Positions 7,432-16,431 of a DNA stretch of 64,000 nucleotides are shown here, piece after piece. The position numbers and the translations under genes were made by a program. Origin of the DNA: Brachybacterium sp. YJGR34. Its GTDB lineage: Bacteria > Actinomycetota > Actinomycetes > Actinomycetales > Dermabacteraceae. The number at the start of each line of letters is the position of its first letter. Position 1 is the first letter of the stretch. The notes beneath the pieces are model-generated. The model made no database searches. It was not told where the DNA came from and saw only the letters and a program-made list of their open reading frames with translations. The stretch is taken from positions 186,001-250,000 of the forward strand of contig NZ_PNFB01000003.1 in NCBI RefSeq assembly GCF_003347015.1, read 5' to 3'.

Positions 7432-7818
7432 ATGTCCACCTCCGCCCGCACCCGCGCCAACCGCGCCTTCGCCCTCCGCTTCGCCGTCGGCATGGTCCTC
7501 TACGGGGCCGCCCTCGCCCTCGCCGGGGTCGCCGAGGGCCTCGGCGTCGCCGCCTGGCTCCCCGCCCTGCTGGTCCTCCCGGCTGTCGGCCTGATGGCCT
7601 GGGCGAACATCGAGATGTACCGCAGCGGTGACGAGTTCCAGCGACGCAAGATCGCCGAGGCGGTCCTGCTCGCCTTCGTCATCGCGACCCCGCTGATCCT
7701 CGCCGTCGGCGTACTGCAGTTCTTCGGTCTGCCGGCGCTGAACTGGATCTTCGCGTTCTCCCTGCTGATGGTCTCCTGGATCCTCGGCACCGTCGTCGCC
7801 GCCGCGCGCTACCGCTGA
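7432..7818 (+). CDS. Small four-helix membrane protein of unknown function
   Basis: 128-aa integral membrane protein with about four hydrophobic segments (around residues 15-35, 40-60, 78-98, 105-123) and a short polar stretch, YRSGDEFQRRKIAE, between the second and third. I do not recognise a named family. It is the first gene after a promoter with phased operators and lies 10 bp before an XRE regulator gene. Such membrane-protein/YozG-like-regulator pairs are common in actinobacteria and Firmicutes, but their role is not established from sequence. Confidence 0.8.
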   Translation: MSTSARTRANRAFALRFAVGMVLYGAALALAGVAEGLGVAAWLPALLVLPAVGLMAWANIEMYRSGDEFQRRKIAEAVLLAFVIATPLILAVGVLQFFGLPALNWIFAFSLLMVSWILGTVVAAARYR

Positions 7819-7828
7819 GGAGCCCGTC

Positions 7829-8044
7829 ATGCGCAACGACATCAAGGCACGCCGTGCCGAGCTGCGCTGGTCGCAGGCCGAGCTCGGCGCCGCGCTCGGC
7901 GTCTCGCGGCAGACCGTCATCGCCATCGAGAACGACCGGTACGACCCCTCCCTCCCGCTCGCCTTCCGGATCGCCCGGCAGTTCGGCGTCCCGATCGAGG
8001 AGATCTTCACCCCCGAGGGCGAGGAGCTCGCCGGGGAGGGGTGA
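7829..8044 (+). CDS. XRE-family transcriptional regulator
   Basis: 71-aa protein that is almost entirely an HTH_3 DNA-binding domain: KARRAELRWSQAELGAALGV followed by SRQTVIAIENDRYDPSLPLAF and the conserved end FGVPIEEIFTPE. It is preceded by GAGGAG and follows the membrane-protein gene by 10 bp, so the two are co-transcribed. It lacks a ligand or dimerisation domain. It probably represses its own promoter at the GTCAA-N6-TTGAC sites. Confidence 0.93.
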   Translation: MRNDIKARRAELRWSQAELGAALGVSRQTVIAIENDRYDPSLPLAFRIARQFGVPIEEIFTPEGEELAGEG

Positions 8045-8121
8045 CGTGCCGACGGCCCGGGGCGGCGCCCGCCGTCCCGGGTCGGCCGCATGTGGCCTGC
8101 ATCGCTTCTGCGCACCCTGCA

Positions 8122-8138
8122 TGTTCACTCACTGAACA
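8122..8138. promoter_or_regulatory. Palindrome upstream of gdhA
   Basis: TGTTCA-CTCAC-TGAACA is a perfect 6-bp inverted repeat with a 5-bp spacer, about 30 bp upstream of a -10-like TACTGT (8167-8172). It is placed like an operator or activator site for gdhA; the binding protein is not identifiable from sequence. Confidence 0.5.
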
Positions 8139-8186
8139 GGCCGTTCCGCGATCAGCAGGGCCCGCGTACTGTGGGCGGCGCTCTGA

Positions 8187-9587
<1,401 letters not shown>

Positions 9588-9650
9588 GCCCCGCCGCACC
9601 CTCGTAGCGCCTCCGCGGCGCACCCGTGGCGCCCCCGCTCCGCACCCTCC

Positions 9651-9711
9651 GAGAAAGGTGCGATTCCGACCCGGATCAGTCCCGATCCTGGGTCGGGATC
9701 GCACCTTTCTC
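9651..9711. terminator. Long inverted repeat between convergent gdhA and NTF2-like gene
   Basis: Arms at 9651-9677 (beginning GAGAAAGGTGCGATTCCGAC) and 9684-9711 pair over 27 bp with one mismatch and one bulged T, separated by a 6-nt loop. The right arm runs over the last codons of the minus-strand gene ending at 9676. It should terminate transcription in both directions. Its length is unusual for a simple terminator and could mark a dispersed palindromic repeat; I saw no second copy in this window. Confidence 0.75.
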
Positions 9712-10140
9712 GCGTCCGGGCGGTGCGGTGGGCGCGCGGCCGGCTCGGCGCAGCACGCCGGGATGCCGAGTGAGCCGCGGGGCGAGGGCGATCGCGAAGG
9801 CGCTCAGGCCCGTCCAGGGGCGCAGGTGCGGGCGGATCGTGAGCACTCGGCCGTCCGCGTCGGTCTCGAGCAGCATCGCGTCGTGCAGCTCCGCGCCGAG
9901 CACGCGGGCACGGCCGAGGACCGTGTGCATCCGCCCGTCCCGGTAGTGCTCCTCCCAGCGCAGGTCGCGCAGGATCTCGTAGACCGCTCCGAACAGGATG
10001 CCCAGGTCCTCGGGCTCGCGGAAGACCGCGCCGCCGACCAGTGGTGAGCTCAGCGAGGCGCCCGGTGCGAGCGTCCCGAGCAGGGCGGGGACGTCGGCAT
10101 GGACCGTGGCGCGCAGGTAGGTCTCGACGGGGTCGTCCAT
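9676..10140 (-). CDS. NTF2-like (SnoaL-type) small protein
   Basis: 154-aa cytoplasmic protein resembling the NTF2/SnoaL fold: an N-terminal helix (DDPVETYLRATVHADVPALL), then LAPGASLSSPLVGGAVF and a strand-rich part ending LLETDADGRVLTIRPHLRPW. Such proteins may be isomerases, hydrolases or non-enzymatic; no catalytic residues can be assigned. The start at 10140 is supported by a leaderless promoter (TAGCGT ending 7 nt before the ATG). The last codons run into the long inverted repeat shared with gdhA. Confidence 0.75.
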   Translation of the reverse strand: MDDPVETYLRATVHADVPALLGTLAPGASLSSPLVGGAVFREPEDLGILFGAVYEILRDLRWEEHYRDGRMHTVLGRARVLGAELHDAMLLETDADGRVLTIRPHLRPWTGLSAFAIALAPRLTRHPGVLRRAGRAPTAPPGREKGAIPTQDRD

Positions 10141-10147
10141 GCCCGGG

Positions 10148-10153
10148 ACGCTA
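10148..10153 (-). promoter_or_regulatory. Leaderless -10 of the NTF2-like gene
   Basis: TAGCGT on the minus strand, 7 nt before ATG 10140, placing transcript start at or next to the start codon. Confidence 0.6.
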
Positions 10154-10258
10154 CGGCAGCGCGGGGGAGACTCGCCAGGGTTCGGCGGGCGCCCCGGCCG
10201 CCCATGCTGCGTGACCCACGGCACAGAGGCTCAGCTGGGAACGGTTCTCAGGAACTGC

Positions 10259-10264
10259 TAGCCT
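10259..10264 (+). promoter_or_regulatory. -10 of the AztD-like gene
   Basis: TAGCCT ends 7 nt before ATG 10272, so the message is probably leaderless and the Zur box at 10282-10296 lies just after the transcription start. Confidence 0.6.
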
Positions 10265-10271
10265 CCTGGGC

Positions 10272-11687
10272 ATGCATCTTATGAAAACCATTATCATGAA
10301 GCGGCGAGCGCTCGCCCTCGCCGGGATCGGCGCCCTCGCCCTGGCCGCCTGCGGGACCGGGCCGGGGGAGAGCGGCGGGAGCGGGGCCTCCGACGGCGAC
10401 AGCGCGGCGCAGTCCCCGGCCTCGGACCGCACAGAGGTCGGCGCCCTCTCCCCGCGAATCGTCCTCGCCCACGACGGCGGGGTGACCACCCTCGACTCCG
10501 CCGACGGCTCCGAGCTGGGCAGCGCGGAGCTCGAGGGCTACGTGCGGCTGAACCCCGCGGGCGACGGCCGGCACGTCGCCGTCAGCGCCTCCGACGCGAT
10601 CACCATGTACGACACGGGCCTGCTCGCCCAGGGTCACGGCGACCACTTCCACTACTACGTCCAGGACCCCGTCCTGACCGACCTGTCCGTCGCGGCGCCG
10701 CATCCCGGTCACGTGGTCCCCCATGACGGCCGCACCGCTCTCTTCGCCGACGGCACCGGCGACATCACCGTGATCGACCCGGCCGCGCTCGCCGAGGGCG
10801 AGCTGGACGTGGTCGAGGAGACCGCGACCGACGACCCGCACCACGGGGTGGCGGTGCCTCTGACCGGCGGCGGCATGCTCCTCACCCAGGGCACCGAGGA
10901 CGCCCGCAGCACCGTGCAGGTGCTCGATGCCGAGGGCGAGGTCACCGCGCAGACCGACGATTGCCCGGGTGTGCACGGCGAAGCCGCCGCGCAGCCCACC
11001 GAGTCCGGCGACGTCATCAGCCTGGGCTGCGAGAACGGCTCGGTCGTCTACCGCGACGGCGCGTTCCACAAGGTCGCCATCGAGGGCGACTACCAGCGCT
11101 CCGGCAACCAGAAGGGTCACGAGGACTCGCCCATCGTGCTCGCCGATCACAAGGTCGATCCCGAGCCCGCCGGCGGCATCGAGCGGCCCACCGAGATCGC
11201 GCTGATCGACACCCGCGACGCCACGCAGCAGATCGTCGACCTGGGGGCGGAGTACTGGTTCCGCTCCCTGGACCGCGGTCCCAACGGCGAGGCGCTCGTG
11301 CTCACCACCGACGGCGAGCTGAACATCCTCGACCCGGAGACCGGCGAGATGCTCCACGAGGTCCCGGTGGTCGGCGAGTGGACCGAGCCCGACCAGTGGC
11401 AGGAGGCCGCGCCGATGATGGCGGTCGCCGACGGCACCGCCTTCGTGGTGGACCCGGAGGCGCAGAAGCTGGTCATGGTGGACGTCGCCAGCGGCGAGAT
11501 CTACCGCGAGATGGACCTGCCGGTGATCCCGCACGAGATCCAGGTGACCACCGGCACCGCCTCGGGCGAGTACGAGATCGCTCCGGGCTCCGACGGCGAG
11601 CACGAGAGCGCCGCGAGCGACGCCGGCGGCGAGGACCACGAGGGACACGACCACGAGGGCGAGGACCACGAGGGCCACGACCACTGA
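10272..11687 (+). CDS. aztD: AztD-like zinc-binding lipoprotein
   Basis: 471-aa exported protein resembling AztD, the beta-propeller zinc chaperone of AztABCD systems. The signal peptide ends in the lipobox ALAAC (Cys at about residue 27). The mature protein has repeated propeller-like strands and His-rich segments: GHGDHFHYYV, AAPHPGHVVPHDG, DDPHHGVAVPL, and a C-terminal tail of DHEGHDHEGEDHEGHDH, which looks like a zinc ligand. ATG 10272 fits a leaderless promoter; ATG 10296 would shorten the signal peptide by eight residues and falls at the end of the Zur box. No aztABC genes are adjacent, so it must serve a transporter elsewhere. Confidence 0.8.
   Translation: MHLMKTIIMKRRALALAGIGALALAACGTGPGESGGSGASDGDSAAQSPASDRTEVGALSPRIVLAHDGGVTTLDSADGSELGSAELEGYVRLNPAGDGRHVAVSASDAITMYDTGLLAQGHGDHFHYYVQDPVLTDLSVAAPHPGHVVPHDGRTALFADGTGDITVIDPAALAEGELDVVEETATDDPHHGVAVPLTGGGMLLTQGTEDARSTVQVLDAEGEVTAQTDDCPGVHGEAAAQPTESGDVISLGCENGSVVYRDGAFHKVAIEGDYQRSGNQKGHEDSPIVLADHKVDPEPAGGIERPTEIALIDTRDATQQIVDLGAEYWFRSLDRGPNGEALVLTTDGELNILDPETGEMLHEVPVVGEWTEPDQWQEAAPMMAVADGTAFVVDPEAQKLVMVDVASGEIYREMDLPVIPHEIQVTTGTASGEYEIAPGSDGEHESAASDAGGEDHEGHDHEGEDHEGHDH
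10282..10296. promoter_or_regulatory. Zur box
   Basis: TGAAAACCATTATCA closely matches the actinobacterial Zur palindrome (TGAAAAYGRTTTTCA) and overlaps the start of the AztD-like gene. It implies repression when zinc is plentiful. Confidence 0.8.
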
Positions 11688-11700
11688 TCGACCCGATCCC

Positions 11701-11736
11701 CGCCGCGCCGTGCACCCCGATCCCGGGGGCGCGGCG
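11701..11736. terminator. Hairpin after the AztD-like gene
   Basis: CGCCGCGCC/GGCGCGGCG, a 9-bp stem with an 18-nt GC-rich loop, between convergent aztD-like and fructosamine kinase-like genes. Likely a shared terminator. Confidence 0.5.
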
Positions 11737-11772
11737 CGCCGCTGGTCTCTCCACCCCTCCGAGGGGTCGTCC

Positions 11773-12561
11773 TCAGAACCCCAGCCCGTCCGCGCGGTCG
11801 ATGATCGCCTCGGCGGTGGCGACGGTGCGATCCGCATAGGCCTCGCCGAAGAGGCGCACGTGGGCGAGCAGCCCGAAGAACAGATGGGCGGGGAGATCCT
11901 GCCGCCAGTCGCCCGGCATCGGGTGCTCCGCCTCGTATCCCTCGAGGATCTCGTCGAGGTACGGCGCCCCGAACAGCGACAGCATCGCCAGGTCCTCCAG
12001 CCGGTGTCCGCCGTGCGCGGCGGGGTCGATGAGGGTCGCCCCGTCCGTGGTCCACAGCAGGTTCCCGGACCACAGGTCGCCGTGCACGCGGGCGGGTTCC
12101 TCGCGCCCCTGCCCGCTGACGCCGTCGAAGGCGCCGTCGGCGATGACGTCGATCGCCTGGTCCACGATGTCGTGGCCCGCGGCGCCCAGGGTGCTGGTGA
12201 CCGCATCGGCGAGGGGCAGCAGCCGGTCGCCGGCCCAGTAGGCGGAGAAGTCCTCGCGCACGGTGCTCGAGACCTCGAAGGGATTCTCGAGAGGGCCGAA
12301 CCAGGCGCCGTCGGCCGGGGTCCAGCCGAACCCGGGCGCCCCGGCATCGTGCAGGCGGGCCAGGTCGCGTCCCGCCTGCCGCGCGGCATCGGCCGTGGGT
12401 GTCACCTGCTCGAGCCGTGTCAGGCGCAGCTCGGCCCGGCTCTCCGCGAGGACCTCCACCACGGGCATCGTGCCGGCCTCGGCCAGCCAGCGCAGCCCCG
12501 CCGCTTCCGCGGCGAAGAAGCCCGGGGGCAGACCGGTTCGGGTCTTGACGACGTCGCTCAT
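11773..12561 (-). CDS. Fructosamine kinase family protein
   Basis: 262-aa kinase of the FN3K-like family, related to aminoglycoside phosphotransferases. Visible motifs: RVHGDLWSGNLLW (catalytic loop HGDLWSGN) and LIDPAAHGGHRLEDLAML (metal-binding DPA), plus the family C-terminal HLFFGLLAHVRLFG. Family members phosphorylate ketosamines or ribulosamines on glycated amines, starting protein or amino-acid deglycation. The start at 12561 is fixed by MSDVVKTRTGLPPGF and by a -10-like TATGTT 6 nt upstream, implying leaderless translation. The next gene upstream is another APH-fold kinase on the same strand, separately promoted. Confidence 0.88.
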   Translation of the reverse strand: MSDVVKTRTGLPPGFFAAEAAGLRWLAEAGTMPVVEVLAESRAELRLTRLEQVTPTADAARQAGRDLARLHDAGAPGFGWTPADGAWFGPLENPFEVSSTVREDFSAYWAGDRLLPLADAVTSTLGAAGHDIVDQAIDVIADGAFDGVSGQGREEPARVHGDLWSGNLLWTTDGATLIDPAAHGGHRLEDLAMLSLFGAPYLDEILEGYEAEHPMPGDWRQDLPAHLFFGLLAHVRLFGEAYADRTVATAEAIIDRADGLGF

Positions 12562-12567
12562 GGGCCC

Positions 12568-12573
12568 AACATA
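12568..12573 (-). promoter_or_regulatory. Leaderless -10 of the fructosamine kinase-like gene
   Basis: TATGTT on the minus strand ends 6 nt before the start codon at 12561, within the gap to the upstream kinase gene. Confidence 0.55.
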
Positions 12574-12628
12574 GGCACGCGGTCCCGGGGTGGGGCCACC
12601 CATGCAGGTGAGAGCGGTGCGGAGTCTC

Positions 12629-13774
12629 TCAGGAGAGGCCGAGCTCCGCGGCGAGGGTCCCGCGCAGCACCGGCAGCACCCGGCGGTGCACGGCATGGTG
12701 GCGGGAGCGGGAGGCGACGTGCACGAGCATCGCGGTGCGGTCGTACGCGGTCCAGGCGCGCATCCGCTCCCGCAGCGCGGCGACGTCCGTGACCGAGGCG
12801 GGGACCGTCCCGTGCGCTGCGCGGGCGCGCACGTAGGTCCGGACCATGTCGTCCACCTGCTCCGCGTCCAGCGGCACGTACCAGGGGCCGCCGTGCACGG
12901 AGCCGCCGATGATCGCGAGGTCGCGAGCGGGGTCGTCGCCCTGGGCCCACTCGAAGTCGATGTACCGGGGCACCGGCCGGACGTCCTCGGGCGAGGCACG
13001 GTCCCACACGATGTTGGTCGCGCAGAGATCGCCGTGGGCGAGCACGAAGCCGTCCAGCTGGGCGATCTGCTCCTCGATGTCGGCGACCCGCGCGAGCGCG
13101 GCCTCGAGGAACGGCTCCAGGGCGTGCTCGGCGATCACCGCGCCGTGATCACGGCGCCAGGCCGCGGTCTCCGCCTCGACCTCGGCGAGCAGCGAGGGCG
13201 GGCCGGGAGGCAGGTCCGCCCAGGGGTCGGCGCCGAGGGCGGCCGCGGCGCGACCGGGGGCGGGGACCGCGTGCAGGTCGGCCAGCAGCGTCGCATGCGC
13301 CGCGCAGTGCGCGGCGGTCCAGGCCTCGGGGGCTGCCGCCGTGCCCGGAACGTCCGTGGTCACCACGTACGGGTGGCCGATGGGGCTGGTCGTCGCCTCG
13401 TCGTGGAAGGCGATCGGCGCGGGACCCACCTCCGCCGGGACCAGCGTCAGCGCGGCGATCTCGCGATCCAGGCCCTGGTGCAGCGCCTCCGGCGGGACAT
13501 GCGGTATCCGCACGATGACCGGGGCGTTCTCCTGCGGGATCAGCCGCCAGGCGGCGAAGCGCTCGCCCACCCCGGCGAGGCTCGCGCGGGCCGGGCCGGA
13601 CAGCGACGCCGGGAGCACCGACTTGTGCAGGCCCGGGAAGCGCACCGGCGTGGTGTCCTCGCGCAGGGGCAGCACGAGTGTCCCCTCCCGCCAGGCTTCG
13701 ACCAGCCGCTCGCCCATCGCGGGGGAGGCGGGATCCAGCACGGCCGGGGCGCGGCCGGGGGGACTCGATGCCAT
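12629..13774 (-). CDS. Aminoglycoside phosphotransferase (APH) fold kinase
   Basis: 381-aa protein of the APH/choline kinase superfamily. Catalytic loop FVLAHGDLCATNIVW (HGDLCATN) and the following YIDFEWAQGDDPARDLAI (metal-binding DFEW) are intact, and the C-terminal helices are present. The substrate is unknown; the family includes antibiotic, macrolide and metabolic small-molecule kinases. A ribosome-binding site (acaggag) lies 6 nt before ATG 13774, and a TAGGAT -10 is a further 24 nt upstream, so unlike its neighbour this gene is leadered. It is divergent from a GNAT gene. Confidence 0.85.
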   Translation of the reverse strand: MASSPPGRAPAVLDPASPAMGERLVEAWREGTLVLPLREDTTPVRFPGLHKSVLPASLSGPARASLAGVGERFAAWRLIPQENAPVIVRIPHVPPEALHQGLDREIAALTLVPAEVGPAPIAFHDEATTSPIGHPYVVTTDVPGTAAAPEAWTAAHCAAHATLLADLHAVPAPGRAAAALGADPWADLPPGPPSLLAEVEAETAAWRRDHGAVIAEHALEPFLEAALARVADIEEQIAQLDGFVLAHGDLCATNIVWDRASPEDVRPVPRYIDFEWAQGDDPARDLAIIGGSVHGGPWYVPLDAEQVDDMVRTYVRARAAHGTVPASVTDVAALRERMRAWTAYDRTAMLVHVASRSRHHAVHRRVLPVLRGTLAAELGLS

Positions 13775-13840
13775 GGCGACTCCTGTCCGGGTGAGGCCTC
13801 GATCCTAGCGACCGCCTCGGCGGCCGGCGGCTCTGGCACG

Positions 13841-14461
13841 ATGAGCTCCATGACCTCGACCGCTCAGCGCCCCGTCGCCGCCGCGCAGGTCAGCCTGCGC
13901 CTGCTGGCCCTCGAGGACGCCCCTGTGCTCGCCCGGCTGGAGCACGAGAACCGCGAGGAGCTCCTGGTCGGTGCGCCGCTGCGCGAGGAGGAGTGGTTCA
14001 CCGCGGCCGGGCAGCGGAGCATGATCGAGCAGTCCCTCGCCGACGGCGAGGAGGGGCGCGGCGTCCCGCTGGCGATCTGGCTCGCCCAGGACGGAGCGGA
14101 GCGCCTGGTGGGACGGCTGAGCCTCAGCGGGATCGTCCGCGGCGCCGCGCAGTCGGCCTCGCTGGGGTACTGGGTGGGCCGCGAGGTCGCCGGCCGCGGG
14201 ATCGCCACCCATGCGGTGCGCGCGAGCCTCCCGCTCGCCTTCGGCGCCCTGGGACTGCACCGCCTCCAGGCCGAGGTGCAGGACGGCAATGCCGCCTCCG
14301 AACGGATCCTCACCCGCTGCGGCTTCCAGGAGATCGGCCTCGCGCCCGCGTACCTGCACCTCGGCGGCCGATGGGTCGACTGCCGCCTGTTCCAGCTGGT
14401 GGACGCCGGATGGCGGGAGGGGACCCCGGGCCCGGCGGCGGCCGGTCTCTCACCGCGCTGA
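13841..14461 (+). CDS. GNAT acetyltransferase, RimJ/RimL type
   Basis: 206-aa N-acetyltransferase (203 aa if ATG 13850 is used). It has the acetyl-CoA-binding pattern YWVGREVAGRGIATHAVRAS and the downstream FGALGLHRLQAEVQDGNAAS and LTRCGFQEIG, as in ribosomal-protein and amino-acid acetyltransferases of the RimJ/RimL family. The actual acceptor is unknown. It is divergent from the APH-fold kinase and followed by a separately promoted gene. Confidence 0.88.
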   Translation: MSSMTSTAQRPVAAAQVSLRLLALEDAPVLARLEHENREELLVGAPLREEEWFTAAGQRSMIEQSLADGEEGRGVPLAIWLAQDGAERLVGRLSLSGIVRGAAQSASLGYWVGREVAGRGIATHAVRASLPLAFGALGLHRLQAEVQDGNAASERILTRCGFQEIGLAPAYLHLGGRWVDCRLFQLVDAGWREGTPGPAAAGLSPR

Positions 14462-14507
14462 CCGGCTCCATCGAGCACCGGCCCTGTCGGCCGTCGGGCG
14501 TCGCCTC

Positions 14508-14513
14508 TAGGCT
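14508..14513 (+). promoter_or_regulatory. Leaderless -10 of the NAD(P)-binding protein gene
   Basis: TAGGCT ends 7 nt before ATG 14521. Confidence 0.6.
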
Positions 14514-14520
14514 GACGTCC

Positions 14521-15291
14521 ATGGACGTCGCCGTCATCGGAGCCACCGGAACCCTCGGACGCCTCATCGTCCCCCGCCTCGAGCAGGCGGGGCATCAGGT
14601 GCGGGCCCTCAGCCGCTCCACGGGCGTCGATGCGCTGACGGGGGAGGGGCTCGAGGAGGCCGTGGCCGGGGCGGACGTCATCGTGGACACGCTGAACCAC
14701 CTCTCCCTGCGCCCGGACCCGGCGATCTCCTTCTTCACCCGCGCCGCGCAGAACATCTCCCGCGCCGCCGAGCAGGGCGGCGTGCGGCGCATCGTGTGCG
14801 TGTCGATCGCCGGGGCCGCCGATCCGGCCGTGAACCGCTTCTACGGCTACTACCGCGGCAAGGCCGCGCAGGAGCAGGTCTACGGGATGCTGCGCACCCC
14901 GGCGACGATCCTCCGCTCCACCCAGTGGTTCGAGCTCGCGGAGATGTTCGTGGCGATGACGACCCTGGGGCCCCTCGCGGTGCTCCCGGCGCAGCGCATG
15001 GCGCCTGTCGCCGCGGACAGCGTCGCCGCGCGCGCGGTGCGCGCGATCGAGGAGGCCGACGGGGCGGCCGATGAGGACCGCGTCATCACCGTGCGCGGCC
15101 CGGAGGAGATGACCACGGCACCGATGGTGCGACGGATCCTCGCCGTCCGCGGCGAGCTGGGTGGGAAGTCCCCGCGCCGGCTCCTCGAGCTGCCCTTCCT
15201 GGGCCGCTCGATCGCCCGCGGCGGCCTGGTCCCGGCCGATGCCGAGGTGGACGGCGTGACCCTCGAGGACTGGCTCGCGGCCGCCGCCTGA
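14521..15291 (+). CDS. NAD(P)-binding atypical short-chain dehydrogenase (NmrA-like)
   Basis: 256-aa Rossmann-fold protein. The N-terminal VAVIGATGTLGRLIVPRLEQ is the GATGxxG NAD(P)-binding motif of atypical SDR/NmrA-like proteins. RRIVCVSIAGAADPAVNRFYGYY keeps a YxxxK-like element (YGYYRGKAA), then RTPATILRSTQWFELAEM. Related actinobacterial proteins act as redox sensors or quinone-type reductases; the substrate cannot be inferred. Leaderless start at 14521. It is convergent with hutG. Confidence 0.85.
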   Translation: MDVAVIGATGTLGRLIVPRLEQAGHQVRALSRSTGVDALTGEGLEEAVAGADVIVDTLNHLSLRPDPAISFFTRAAQNISRAAEQGGVRRIVCVSIAGAADPAVNRFYGYYRGKAAQEQVYGMLRTPATILRSTQWFELAEMFVAMTTLGPLAVLPAQRMAPVAADSVAARAVRAIEEADGAADEDRVITVRGPEEMTTAPMVRRILAVRGELGGKSPRRLLELPFLGRSIARGGLVPADAEVDGVTLEDWLAAAA

Positions 15292-15325
15292 GCGCCCGGG
15301 TCTCCCGCGCCGGACGGGCCGCCGC

Positions 15326-16312
15326 TCAGTGCGGGAGGCCGGCGGCGACGGTGCGCACCGCGTCATCGACGAGCCGGGCCGCGGCGCGGGCCGTGCGGGC
15401 GTCGAGGTCCAGGGAGGGGTTCAGCTCCACCACGTCCAGCAGGGCGAGCGCCCCGCTGCCCGCCGCCGCCCGCACAGCCGCGGAGATCAGCGGCAGCGGC
15501 ACCCCGTAGGCCGCCGGGGCGGAGACTCCGGGGGCGGTCGCGGCCGGCAGCACGTCGAGGTCGATGGTCAGATAGAGGACGTCGAGGCCGGCGGCGAACT
15601 CCTCGACCGCCGCGCGGATCCCGGCGGCGCCCGCCTCGAGGCACTGCTCGTCGGTCCACCACCGGACGCCCAGCTCCCGCGCCCGGTCGACGAGCGCTCC
15701 TGTGTTCGAGGCCTCCGCGATGCCGAGCACCATGTAGTCCAGCTTCCGGCCGGCCTCCTGCTCGGCCGAGGCCATCTGCGCGAAGGGGGTGCCGGAGGTG
15801 GCCCGGGGCTCCTCGCGCAGGTCGAAGTGCGCATCGAGGTTCAGCACGCCCCAGCGGGTGCCCTCGTCGAGACGGCGGGAGCGACGCAGCCCCAGGTAGG
15901 AGGACCAGGCGGTCTCGTGGCCGCCCCCGAGGACGATGGTCAGCAGGCCGTCCGGGCTCTCCAGGGCGGCAGCGGTCAGCGCTGCGGCCCGCTCCTGACC
16001 GCCTTCGAGATCCTCCCCGACGGTGACGGCGTCGCCCCGGTCCACCAGGGCCACCGCGCCGCGGGCCAGGGAGCCGTGCAGCGCCATCGGGGCGAGGGCC
16101 CGACGCAGGGCCTCGGGCCCCTCGGCCGCGCCCACCCGTCCCCGGTTGCGGCGCACCCCCTCGTCGGTGCGGAAGCCGAGCAGCGCGACGTGCGGGCCGT
16201 CGGTGCCGTCGTCGCTGTCGTCGAGGACGCGGATTCGCTGGTGCCAGCGGGCGTGCTCTGGTCCGGGGCCGTCCTCGCGGCCGGTCCAGGGGCTGGGGGT
16301 CCGTGCGGTCAT
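15326..16312 (-). CDS. hutG: Formimidoylglutamase
   Basis: Last step of histidine degradation: N-formimidoyl-L-glutamate plus water gives L-glutamate and formamide. 328 aa of the arginase/agmatinase fold, with manganese-binding motifs LGGGHETAW, NLDAHFDLRE (D-x-H-x-D) and LTIDLDVLPAA (D-x-D). The frame is open far upstream, but ATG 16312 has a perfect GGAGGTG seven bases before it. It is divergent from the IclR regulator and 3 kb from hutUIH, so the hut genes sit in two opposite transcription units. Agmatinase or another ureohydrolase is the alternative, but the hut context argues for HutG. Confidence 0.9.
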   Translation of the reverse strand: MTARTPSPWTGREDGPGPEHARWHQRIRVLDDSDDGTDGPHVALLGFRTDEGVRRNRGRVGAAEGPEALRRALAPMALHGSLARGAVALVDRGDAVTVGEDLEGGQERAAALTAAALESPDGLLTIVLGGGHETAWSSYLGLRRSRRLDEGTRWGVLNLDAHFDLREEPRATSGTPFAQMASAEQEAGRKLDYMVLGIAEASNTGALVDRARELGVRWWTDEQCLEAGAAGIRAAVEEFAAGLDVLYLTIDLDVLPAATAPGVSAPAAYGVPLPLISAAVRAAAGSGALALLDVVELNPSLDLDARTARAAARLVDDAVRTVAAGLPH

Positions 16313-16368
16313 GGGTGCACCTCCGGCGCCCATGATCGCACCGCGCCGTCGGCCCGGCGGGGCGTCGC

Positions 16369-16374
16369 TAGGAT
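16369..16374 (+). promoter_or_regulatory. -10 before the IclR mini-ORF
   Basis: TAGGAT ends 6 nt before GTG 16381, which opens a 16-codon reading frame. A 7-bp inverted repeat, CGGCACG at 16375-16381 and CGTGCCG at 16392-16398, spans the predicted transcript start and could be an operator or an RNA hairpin. Confidence 0.6.
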
Positions 16375-16380
16375 CGGCAC

Positions 16381-16431
16381 GTGGACGATGTCGTGCCGGC
16401 CCGCGAGGGGTCCGAGGAGCCGTCGCCGTGA
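16381..16431 (+). CDS. Leaderless mini-ORF coupled to the IclR gene
   Basis: GTG start followed by 16 codons (VDDVVPAREGSEEPSP) and TGA. The stop overlaps the GTG start of the IclR gene as GTGA. The start codon lies 6 nt after a TAGGAT -10, so the mRNA would begin at or near this codon. The mini-ORF contains the GAGGAG ribosome-binding site of the IclR gene, so ribosomes translating it would terminate on the regulator's start. Existence as a translated peptide is inference. Confidence 0.5.
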   Translation: MDDVVPAREGSEEPSP

